Assembly: GCF_019059575.1 (NCBI RefSeq)
Contig: NW_024883044.1
Location: 82,269-146,268, forward strand
From: Amphibalanus amphitrite
Taxonomy: Eukaryota > Arthropoda > Thecostraca > Balanomorpha > Balanidae
Length of the DNA stretch: 64,000 bases
Direction of reading: 5' to 3'
The position numbers and the translations under genes are program-made. Below are positions 22,101 to 34,100 of this stretch, one piece after another. A model generated the notes under the pieces. That model worked only from the letters and a program-made list of their open reading frames with translations. It was not told where the DNA came from and did no database searches. The first letter of the stretch is position 1; each line of letters starts with the position of its first letter.

Positions 22101-25100
22101 CCGGTCCGGGATGGCCGCGATGACGGACTGGCGGTCGTCCGCGATTTGGTCTCGAACCGGCCGGCTGCTGCTGTAGTCGTGTCCCAGTTCCGGATTTCCC
22201 CAGTCTCGTAGTTGTAGTCGTAGTCCTCGCCGACCATCGATGTCGTACGCAGCTGCCCTGGTGAGCTGTCAGGGCTGGCTATGATCGGCCCAGAACTCGT
22301 CGTCTGTGGCTGAGCCTGGTTGAACGTGGCTTCCAAGCTGTTTCTGCTGGTCTGGTGGCCGCAGAGGCTGCGCTCTGGTGTAGACTGCCGATGATGGTTT
22401 GGCTGTCACATCTGGCGGCAGGTGTGGTTCCACTGCAGCCTGCTCCATGATTACTTGGCTGTGACGTTGAGAACATCGCTCCGGCCTGCTGCAGATCACA
22501 TGATCGGTCTCGAAGTTTGGGAAATGGGAGCCACCTGCAATTGATGAACGGCGGGTCACCGCCTGCCAGTGCGGCGGGCGGTCCAGAAATCGGCCCGCAG
22601 ACTGGCCCGGTCCATTACAGCTGTCCATTTTGGTTGAAACAGGCAGCATTGAGGTGTCCCTGAATGGTCGTGTCTAATGATGCTTCATGGTTGTAGTTGT
22701 CGTCACCATTACTCCGGTTGCCGTCTGATTTTGTCGTCACAGACGTGCGATGCAACTGCTAACAACATTGTAGTTTTGGTTCTATTCGTGTCTCCTTCTC
22801 CTTCTTCCGGTCTTCTGTTGTTATTTATTTCCGGCGTTGCCTTCATTTTGAGTTCCATTGGGCACTGGCTGTCAGGCAGTCGCTGTTGATGACTACCTTT
22901 TTTTCTGTTCTTCTGTCGGCGTCTCTTCTTCTCTGTGCTGCACGTTTGCTCTTCCAAAGGGCTTCGTGATGTTACAGTTCTTCAATCATTTGCATTTTAC
23001 TCTTCTCAGCTGTCGTTTCCTTTCTGTGATTGCATGTATCCATTGCCATTTAGTATCAACGTCGTTTCCATCGGTATACTACTTCAATGTCTTCTTTCTC
23101 GCCGTCGCCCGTCACTCGGCTGTGTGTTGTCCTTCTTGTTCTTATCGCAATTCAGCTTTCCATACTGCTTCTAAAACGTGCCTCAATCATTTACAATCTG
23201 CGCTGTCACCTTCATTTCAGTATGCTGCGTCCTATTGGTGACTTTTGCCTTCTTCAATCCTGATTTTCATTTCAGCACATTCAATTTCTTCATAGCGTCG
23301 TGCTCAGTCGTATTTTTAGTACGTTCATTGGGTTCGGCAACATACATGACTGCCTGTTCTGTAACGGGGGTTTCCGTCACGGAGAACGGCTCGTGGACGG
23401 TTGCCGGTCTCCTGTCAGTTCTCTCCAGAGGCGGGTAAGTCCACGGGTCACACATAGGTCACTGCACCTTTTTGGTATAGGATGGGTACAATCTCTTAAA
23501 AATTGGGTTAAAATGGCATCCTCGGTGTGATTACTCTAACTTTGGATCACGGGATTTCACTCAAGGTTAGGGTTCGCTAGATGTGAGCCACATAATTTTA
23601 GTTAGCGATACCTGTAGCCGAAAAAACTATACTAAGCCCGCTCGCCCGTCACTTAAAATTGATTCTCGAGTTACCCTTATCACTTCATGATATATACACC
23701 CTCCAGCAATCCACGCTTTCTGATTTCAATCAAATCAATTTAACCCGAGTAACGCTGCACTGAGTGACCAGCTCCCACTGCATCTAGCTCAGACATAATA
23801 AGTTTTCTCACTCACGCTCGCATTTCCTCTGAAATTTTAGCATTGGGTTCGGCAATGCACGTCCGTCCACCGACTTCATGATTCCTTTGATTGATCCTAC
23901 CCCACGTTGGGTGCGCCAAATCTGTAGCGGGGTTTCACGGCGTTGCGGGGCTAACCGGGCAGTGGCATTCGTGAGTGGGATGAGCTCCGTCGGCGCGCTC
24001 CATAGAAGCCCGTCTCTATATCCGGCCCCTCGCGAACCCGTTCCGACTCTGACTCTATCTTTCCGGGGCGATCAATCATCGGAAACACATAGGCCAGGGT
24101 TAAGGAATGGGAGGAGGGATAATATTAACCTATTACCTTGATCACACTGAAATACGAACCCAACTCTACTAAACAAAGGTCCCACTCTCAAACAATAGCA
24201 CCCGTCCTAGCTGAGGGTTATCTCCCACCGGATATACATGCCAATCATACGTTCATTTGCCCGTCCCCTCTCATTTCTGTCATACGCCCAGCCATACCTT
24301 ATAAATTATCAGAGTTAACCATCTCTGATCCCTCCCCCTTGCCTAACTTCCCCCGGTGGTGCTAAGGCGTGCGCAAGTCGTAATTAAGTCGTTGACCTTA
24401 GATTTTATTAACCGTTATCCCTTCATAACCACAATGCTCCGTACATCAAACGAACGCTTCATAATGCTCACGCTACACAATTAGAGATACGACCCACCAC
24501 AGATTTCGGCACTCGACCCTCGCGTTACGTGACTTATTGCGGTCCATCCTATCACCATGTCGAACTATCTACACAAAAAACATAAATGTCCTTCGGCCAG
24601 CGGTTCCGAGACTACGGCTCGCAGGACACTGTGTAGTCCGGTTTCCGCGGGGGGACTTATTTGAAATTTGAGACCGGGGCTGGGTAACTAAGGTCCGTCC
24701 GGGCTGCCTGCATCGTCTCCGTATAGCCGCGGTTTTCGGGCCAGCCCCCGGCGACCGAAAGGGATTAGTCGTTCGTCGGCTTTACACGAATCCATGACTA
24801 CCAGTTGTGCCAAATTGCCTATAAGAAAACGAAAACTAAGCGTACCACGGCCCGCGGTGGGCTTATCTAAACTTTGAAACCGGGCTGGGTAACTAGGTCC
24901 GTCCGGGCTGCCTGCATCGTCTCCGTATAGCCACGGCTTTTGAAACAGCACCGGCGACCGAACGGGTTAGCCTCCGTTGGCTTCACACAATCCACGACTA
25001 CCAGCTTTATAGGTGCCCGAAGCCCTATCTATCCGTTGCTGGTAGTTAAGCTGTCGTCACAGACCTATCCGAAATGACCGCTGCACGGCCGGAGTAAATC

Positions 25101-28100
25101 GACTAACAGCGGGGTAGCCAGTACCGACTTACCGCGATCACCCGACTCGCATGCTTTGGTATTTAATGTTCACCCCCGTCCTGCAGCATCACACGTTTCT
25201 TCGCGGGACATTACTTAACCGGCGGCATACGTCTCCTCGCTGGGACGCCTGGGGTCCTAACCATCTCCGAAACTACCTACGTCGCTTATCGAATGTCATC
25301 CTGCGCTGATCACTCAATGGACCGATAGCGGACCTAACCTATCTTTTAAAACCGGGCGGGGTCACTAGGTCCCTCCGGGCTGCCTGCATCGTCTCCGTAT
25401 AGCCACGGCTTTATGGGGCCCGCGCCGGCAACCGAACGGATTAGCCTTCGTCGGCTATGCACTCATCCTCAATAATCGATCCTCAACTCGCTCTCATCCC
25501 TTCCCTTCACTTCGCGACTTATTGCACGTATCCAGGGCTTACCCAAGCGAGGCCTACTATTTAAGTGGGGTCTATCCGAGCTGAGCTTCATTCAGGAAAT
25601 CCGATTCCTTTACGTGTACAGTCTTCTTCCATTTCACTCGCTTCTCATCTCCCTCCTAACCCGTAGCCGCGTCGGTGGACTTCCCACGCACAGGGGCGTG
25701 ACGTGCATTATCTGTCCCCTTGGAGTCCCTTATTCATCTTAGGTGCGGGTTGACTTTAGTGGGGAGGATTTACTGAGACTCTAGCTCGAACTAACAACTC
25801 GTCTTTCTCGTTCTCGTCCTCCACCGTCACCTTTTTTTCAAAGTTAAGCCACCGACCAGTGCGGACCAGGCTGAGCGGAAATCCCTTAGTTGAGGCCGTT
25901 CTGGGTTGGAAAATGGGAACGTATGACCCGGCCAGTGCTGACCAGACGAGGATAAGCAGCTCCTGTGCGGACACTGTTAGGCAGGAGGATGAACAGCTCC
26001 TGTGCGGGCGCTGCGTTGGTCTTAGGACAGGAGGATAAGCAGCACCTGTGCGGGCGCTGTTAGGCAGGAGAATGAACAGCTCCTGTGCGGGCGCTGTTAG
26101 GCAGGAGGATGAACAGCTCCTGTGCGGGCGCTGTTAGGCAGGAGATTGAACAGCTCCTGTGCGGGCGCTGTTAGGCAGGAGGATGAACAGCTCCTGTGCG
26201 GGCGCCGTTAGGCAGGAGAATGAACAGCTCCTGTGCGGGCGCTGTTAGGCTGGAGAATGAACAGCTCCTGTGCGGGCGCTGTCAGGCAGGAGAATGAACA
26301 GCTCCTGTGCGGGCGCTGTTAGGCAGGAGAATGGACAGCTCCTGTGCGGGCGCTGTTAGGCAGGAGGATGAACAGCTCCTGTGCGGGCGCTGTTAGGCAG
26401 GAGGATGAACAGCTCCTGTGCGGGCGCTGTTAGGCAGGAGGATGAACAGCTCCTGTGCGGGCGCTGTTAGGCAGGAGAATGAACAGCTCCTGTGCGGGCG
26501 CTGTTAGGCAGGAGAATGAACAGCTCCTGTGCGGGCGCTGTTAGGCAAGAGGATGAACAGCTCCTGTGCGGGCGCTGTTGGGCAGGAGAATGAACAGCTC
26601 CTGTGCGGGCGCTGTTAGGCAGGAGGATGAACAGCTCCTGTGCGGGCGCTGCGTTGGTCTTAGGACAGGAGGATAAGCAGCACCTGTGCGGGCGCTGTTA
26701 GGCAGGAGAATGAACAGCTCCTGTGCGGGCGCTGTTAGGCAGGAGAATAACCGGCCAGCACTGAACAGACGACAATAAGGGGTGGAATCGGTTCGGATGT
26801 TTGAGGCCAGCCTGGCCACTCCCGTGGTCTCCGAAACGTGTATAGTTCTGGTCGTCCCGTACGCTGTACTACCAAACCACTGAGCCAATCACTGACGGCC
26901 GCGCCGGCCGGCTCCACCCACCTTGAGATGGATCGGGCCCAACGGGCTCGATAAACTACCTGGGCCCTATCGGATTTGGATGTCCCTTGAGAACCAGGCA
27001 GACGAGAAGAAGAACTGTTCTGTTACCAAATACTATGGCGAATTGGATACCTCGAAACCACTTCCTCTCCCGCAACGACTTCCTCTCCGGCTGTGTAGAT
27101 GGCATATGGTCTGTGACATTTTACTCTCCGGTCCTTTCCTTTCACCACTCCTTACACTCGTATTACAATATGTACAAGTCCCATTTATTGACATCTTCCT
27201 GACACAATGCTTTAAAATCCTGTACATGTCAAACTTGGAAAAGAACGTTCCGTGACCAATGACCAGGCCGTCCGGCAAGTGAGCCTCACACGCTGCGCGG
27301 TGCGGTACAAAGTCGCCTAGCCCCTTTCCGACTCACCATGGTACATAATCCCCTCCGTCCGTCTTGATCACCACGGAGCACCAGACGAGGGTTCACTCCA
27401 CGTCGGCACGCGTCTCGCACCACGCCCATAGTTAAATAATTGGCCGAAATCGGATTGTTAAATCAGGCTACCTAGACTGAAAGTTCTCAAAATAAATTGA
27501 ATTACCTAAACTGAATGGCGCCTTAATCACCCCGGGGCGCCGGACGAGGGTCCACTCCACGTCGGCACGCGTCTCGCACCACGCCCATAGTTAACTAGTT
27601 GTCCGAAATCGGATTGTTAAATTAAGCTACCTAGACTGAAGGTTCTCAAATAAACTGAACTACCTAAACTGAATGGCCTAAATTATTGCGCAACGACACC
27701 AAAAAAAAGGAAACATAATGTGGCTCACATAGCAGTAAAAAAAAGGGGGGGGTGATTATTTGAAGGATTTAGGGACTAGGTGCGTGCCCGTGATCACCAT
27801 GACCTTACTTGAGATGGAGTCGCTGACATGATGGCCGTGTCCGTCCAGCGCCCCGCCAGGCGGCCGGAGCCGCCGCCGGCGCCGTGATGCCAGCCGCTGG
27901 TGTCTCGTGGGCTGTCCACGATGTCAAATGTGAGCCGAGAGCGAAGAGCGGCGTCGAATGCGTCGTCCGAGGGAGTGCCAGAGAGCCCGTTCCAGTTCCG
28001 TTTCATCAACTTATACTTCTGATGACGTCATACTTCAGAGGGCCGGGCAGCATCACCTTGTCCAATCTCCGTCCTCCATTCTCAGAAGCTGCACTCGGCT

Positions 28101-31100
28101 CCGCCCTCGAAAGTTCGTGATTTGCTGACAAAGTTCGGTTCCCCTCCGGCCATGGCAGTCGCACCCTTTCACGCAGCGACCGGGTGGAATTCGCCGCCGG
28201 CGCTCACGGCGCCTGAGGCGCCAGGTGGCGGGCCTGGCCCTCTGCTCCCCTTGTTTTGAAGTCAGGTCCGGCCAGATGTCCTATATTTTGTCGTTGGCGA
28301 CCGAGTTCCATTTCATCCTGTTTTCGTACAACCCGGGTCGGTCTCCGCTCCCCTTTCTTGTTTTGGTTCAAATCAGGGCCGGTCTGCACTCCCCTCTCCT
28401 TGTTCTCTGGCGGGGTGCCGAGCGTGGGACAGAGTCTTGTTTTCCAAAGGCTAAACTGATTAATGGCTCGAGGCTGGCAGAATGGCGCGTTTCGGTATGC
28501 TATTTGTTGGCTTCAGATCCGGGTTCTCATGAAGTGGGGTGGTCATCTATAGAGGACCCCTGTTTGTCAGAGCCTACTGCGCCGTCTGTGTGGACGCCAG
28601 CTGGGACGGAGAGAGGGTATCACAGCCGATTTAGCCGGCTGACCGTGTCTGTGCGGCGCTCGCAGATGGCCGTGTTTCAGCTTGTGGCACAGCTTGCAGT
28701 TCAGCATGAAAGATGAAAAAAAATGTAACGCATCTGCGTTACATTTTCAGACCTCTTTTTATAGTCGCGCCCCGCGACTAAACGTTTGAGAGCCCGTTTC
28801 TGCCGTGCTATTTGGTGCCGTTTCGTCGTGTTTCTTGGTGACTTCTGTGACGAGAGCGGGTGGCCGTCTTCTAAAGGATTGGTAGCTATTTCAACAGGAG
28901 TGTTCGGTTGGGGAGGATGGCATAATACGAGCTTGGATGATTGGGACATAAGGAGTGCGGGTTTTTGTGTCATTGCACAGTATTTCAGGCCATCCTTACA
29001 TTTCCAGAATTAAAAACATTCACGTACTATCCCGTAATACACCACCAACTACACATCAAATTATTTGCGCGCAAAACAATGGAAATTGAATGAAACCATT
29101 GAAATAATTAACACATGACAATACAAAAAAAAAATAACATTGGTACATTTGGTCACTATAATTCAGATCAAATTAGCGATAACATACCGGTGCAGATTGT
29201 GGTATGCCAAAGAAGTGAGCACGGCACCTGATGGTGGCTCCATGAGCCACGACAGCTCCGGTCCGGGATGGCCGCGATGACGGACTGGCGGTCGTCCGCG
29301 ATTTGGTCTCGAACCGGCCGGCTGCTGCTGTAGTCGTGTCCCAGTTCCGGATTTCCCCAGTCTCGTAGTTGTAGTCGTAGTCCTCGCCGACCATCGATGT
29401 CGTACGCAGCTGCCCTGGTGAGCTGTCAGGGCTGGCTATGATCGGCCCAGAACTCGTCGTCTGTGGCTGAGCCTGGTTGAACGTGGCTTCCAAGCTGTTT
29501 CTGCTGGTCTGGTGGCCGCAGAGGCTGCGCTCTGGTGTAGACTGCCGATGATGGTTTGGCTGTCACATCTGGCGGCAGGTGTGGTTCCACTGCAGCCTGC
29601 TCCATGATTACTTGGCTGTGACGTTGAGAACATCGCTCCGGCCTGCTGCAGATCACATGATCGGTCTCGAAGTTTGGGAAATGGGAGCCACCTGCAATTG
29701 ATGAACGGCGGGTCACCGCCTGCCAGTGCGGCGGGCGGTCCAGAAATCGGCCCGCAGACTGGCCCGGTCCATTACAGCTGTCCATTTTGGTTGAAACAGG
29801 CAGCATTGAGGTGTCCCTGAATGGTCGTGTCTAATGATGCTTCATGGTTGTAGTTGTCGTCACCATTACTCCGGTTGCCGTCTGATTTTGTCGTCACAGA
29901 CGTGCGATGCAACTGCTAACAACATTGTAGTTTTGGTTCTATTCGTGTCTCCTTCTCCTTCTTCCGGTCTTCTGTTGTTATTTATTTCCGGCGTTGCCTT
30001 CATTTTGAGTTCCATTGGGCACTGGCTGTCAGGCAGTCGCTGTTGATGACTACCTTTTTTTCTGTTCTTCTGTCGGCGTCTCTTCTTCTCTGTGCTGCAC
30101 GTTTGCTCTTCCAAAGGGCTTCGTGATGTTACAGTTCTTCAATCATTTGCATTTTACTCTTCTCAGCTGTCGTTTCCTTTCTGTGATTGCATGTATCCAT
30201 TGCCATTTAGTATCAACGTCGTTTCCATCGGTATACTACTTCAATGTCTTCTTTCTCGCCGTCGCCCGTCACTCGGCTGTGTGTTGTCCTTCTTGTTCTT
30301 ATCGCAATTCAGCTTTCCATACTGCTTCTAAAACGTGCCTCAATCATTTACAATCTGCGCTGTCACCTTCATTTCAGTATGCTGCGTCCTATTGGTGACT
30401 TTTGCCTTCTTCAATCCTGATTTTCATTTCAGCACATTCAATTTCTTCATAGCGTCGTGCTCAGTCGTATTTTTAGTACGTTCATTGGGTTCGGCAACAT
30501 ACATGACTGCCTGTTCTGTAACGGGGGTTTCCGTCACGGAGAACGGCTCGTGGACGGTTGCCGGTCTCCTGTCAGTTCTCTCCAGAGGCGGGTAAGTCCA
30601 CGGGTCACACATAGGTCACTGCACCTTTTTGGTATAGGATGGGTACAATCTCTTAAAAATTGGGTTAAAATGGCATCCTCGGTGTGATTACTCTAACTTT
30701 GGATCACGGGATTTCACTCAAGGTTAGGGTTCGCTAGATGTGAGCCACATAATTTTAGTTAGCGATACCTGTAGCCGAAAAAACTATACTAAGCCCGCTC
30801 GCCCGTCACTTAAAATTGATTCTCGAGTTACCCTTATCACTTCATGATATATACACCCTCCAGCAATCCACGCTTTCTGATTTCAATCAAATCAATTTAA
30901 CCCGAGTAACGCTGCACTGAGTGACCAGCTCCCACTGCATCTAGCTCAGACATAATAAGTTTTCTCACTCACGCTCGCATTTCCTCTGAAATTTTAGCAT
31001 TGGGTTCGGCAATGCACGTCCGTCCACCGACTTCATGATTCCTTTGATTGATCCTACCCCACGTTGGGTGCGCCAAATCTGTAGCGGGGTTTCACGGCGT

Positions 31101-34100
31101 TGCGGGGCTAACCGGGCAGTGGCATTCGTGAGTGGGATGAGCTCCGTCGGCGCGCTCCATAGAAGCCCGTCTCTATATCCGGCCCCTCGCGAACCCGTTC
31201 CGACTCTGACTCTATCTTTCCGGGGCGATCAATCATCGGAAACACATAGGCCAGGGTTAAGGAATGGGAGGAGGGATAATATTAACCTATTACCTTGATC
31301 ACACTGAAATACGAACCCAACTCTACTAAACAAAGGTCCCACTCTCAAACAATAGCACCCGTCCTAGCTGAGGGTTATCTCCCACCGGATATACATGCCA
31401 ATCATACGTTCATTTGCCCGTCCCCTCTCATTTCTGTCATACGCCCAGCCATACCTTATAAATTATCAGAGTTAACCATCTCTGATCCCTCCCCCTTGCC
31501 TAACTTCCCCCGGTGGTGCTAAGGCGTGCGCAAGTCGTAATTAAGTCGTTGACCTTAGATTTTATTAACCGTTATCCCTTCATAACCACAATGCTCCGTA
31601 CATCAAACGAACGCTTCATAATGCTCACGCTACACAATTAGAGATACGACCCACCACAGATTTCGGCACTCGACCCTCGCGTTACGTGACTTATTGCGGT
31701 CCATCCTATCACCATGTCGAACTATCTACACAAAAAACATAAATGTCCTTCGGCCAGCGGTTCCGAGACTACGGCTCGCAGGACACTGTGTAGTCCGGTT
31801 TCCGCGGGGGGACTTATTTGAAATTTGAGACCGGGGCTGGGTAACTAAGGTCCGTCCGGGCTGCCTGCATCGTCTCCGTATAGCCGCGGTTTTCGGGCCA
31901 GCCCCCGGCGACCGAAAGGGATTAGTCGTTCGTCGGCTTTACACGAATCCATGACTACCAGTTGTGCCAAATTGCCTATAAGAAAACGAAAACTAAGCGT
32001 ACCACGGCCCGCGGTGGGCTTATCTAAACTTTGAAACCGGGCTGGGTAACTAGGTCCGTCCGGGCTGCCTGCATCGTCTCCGTATAGCCACGGCTTTTGA
32101 AACAGCACCGGCGACCGAACGGGTTAGCCTCCGTTGGCTTCACACAATCCACGACTACCAGCGTTATAGGTGCCCGAAGCCCTATCTATCCGTTGCTGGT
32201 AGTTAAGCTGTCGTCACAGACCTATCCGAAATGACCGCTGCACGGCCGGAGTAAATCGACTAACAGCGGGGTGGCCAGTACCGACTTACCGCGATCACCC
32301 GACTCGCATGCTTTGGTATTTAATGTTCACCCCCGTCCTGCAGCATCACACGTTTCTTCGCGGGACATTACTTAACCGGCGGCATACGTCTCCTCGCTGG
32401 GACGCCTGGGGTCCTAACCATCTCCGAAACTACCTACGTCGCTTATCGAATGTCATCCTGCGCTGATCACTCAATGGACCGATAGCGGACCTAACCTATC
32501 TTTTAAAACCGGGCGGGGTCACTAGGTCCCTCCGGGCTGCCTGCATCGTCTCCGTATAGCCACGGCTTTATGGGGCCCGCGCCGGCAACCGAACGGATTA
32601 GCCTTCGTCGGCTATGCACTCATCCTCAATAATCGATCCTCAACTCGCTCTCATCCCTTCCCTTCACTTCGCGACTTATTGCACGTATCCAGGGCTTACC
32701 CAAGCGAGGCCTACTATTTAAGTGGGGTCTATCCGAGCTGAGCTTCATTCAGGAAATCCGATTCCTTTACGTGTACAGTCTTCTTCCATTTCACTCGCTT
32801 CTCATCTCCCTCCTAACCCGTAGCCGCGTCGGTGGACTTCCCACGCACAGGGGCGTGACGTGCATTATCTGTCCCCTTGGAGTCCCTTATTCATCTTAGG
32901 TGCGGGTTGACTTTAGTGGGGAGGATTTACTGAGACTCTAGCTCGAACTAACAACTCGTCTTTCTCGTTCTCGTCCTCCACCGTCACCCTTTTTTTCAAA
33001 GTTAAGCCACCGACCAGTGCGGACCAGGCTGAGCGGAAATCCCTTAGTTGAGGCCGTTCTGGGTTGGAAAATGGGAACGTATGACCCGGCCAGTGCTGAC
33101 CAGACGAGGATAAGCAGCTCCTGTGCGGACACTGTTAGGCAGGAGGATGAACAGCTCCTGTGCGGGCGCTGCGTTGGTCTTAGGACAGGAGGATAAGCAG
33201 CACCTGTGCGGGCGCTGTTAGGCAGGAGAATGAACAGCTCCTGTGCGGGCGCTGTTAGGCAGGAGGATGAACAGCTCCTGTGCGGGCGCTGTTAGGCAGG
33301 AGATTGAACAGCTCATGTGCGGGCGCTGTTAGGCAGGAGGATGAACAGCTCCTGTGCGGGCGCCGTTAGGCAGGAGAATGAACAGCTCCTGTGCGGGCGC
33401 TGTTAGGCTGGAGAATGAACAGCTCCTGTGCGGGCGCTGTCAGGCAGGAGAATGAACAGCTCCTGTGCGGGCGCTGTTAGGCAGGAGAATGGACAGCTCC
33501 TGTGCGGGCGCTGTTAGGCAGGAGGATGAACAGCTCCTGTGCGGGCGCTGTTAGGCAGGAGGATGAACAGCTCCTGTGCGGGCGCTGTTAGGCAGGAGGA
33601 TGAACAGCTCCTGTGCGGGCGCTGTTAGGCAGGAGAATGAACAGCTCCTGTGCGGGCGCTGTTAGGCAGGAGAATGAACAGCTCCTGTGCGGGCGCTGTT
33701 AGGCAAGAGGATGAACAGCTCCTGTGCGGGCGCTGTTGGGCAGGAGAATGAACAGCTCCTGTGCGGGCGCTGTTAGGCAGGAGGATGAACAGCTCCTGTG
33801 CGGGCGCTGCGTTGGTCTTAGGACAGGAGGATAAGCAGCACCTGTGCGGGCGCTGTTAGGCAGGAGAATGAACAGCTCCTGTGCGGGCGCTGTTAGGCAG
33901 GAGAATAACCGGCCAGCACTGAACAGACGACAATAAGGGGTGGAATCGGTTCGGATGTTTGAGGCCAGCCTGGCCACTCCCGTGGTCTCCGAAACGTGTA
34001 TAGTTCTGGTCGTCCCGTACGCTGTACTACCAAACCACTGAGCCAATCACTGACGGCCGCGCCGGCCGGCTCCACCCACCTTGAGATGGATCGGGCCCAA

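Larger units (their letters stand above)
21587..23922 (-). mobile_element. Internal region 1 of the LTR array
   Basis: 2336 bp between LTR A and LTR B, the same length as internal region 2 and apparently identical to it. On the minus strand it starts with the primer-site-like sequence and ends with the polypurine tract. It holds short minus-strand frames (82, 106 and 126 codons; one is lysine/arginine-rich, one has an acidic tyrosine-rich stretch), none matching a retroviral or host family I recognise. Confidence 0.82.
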
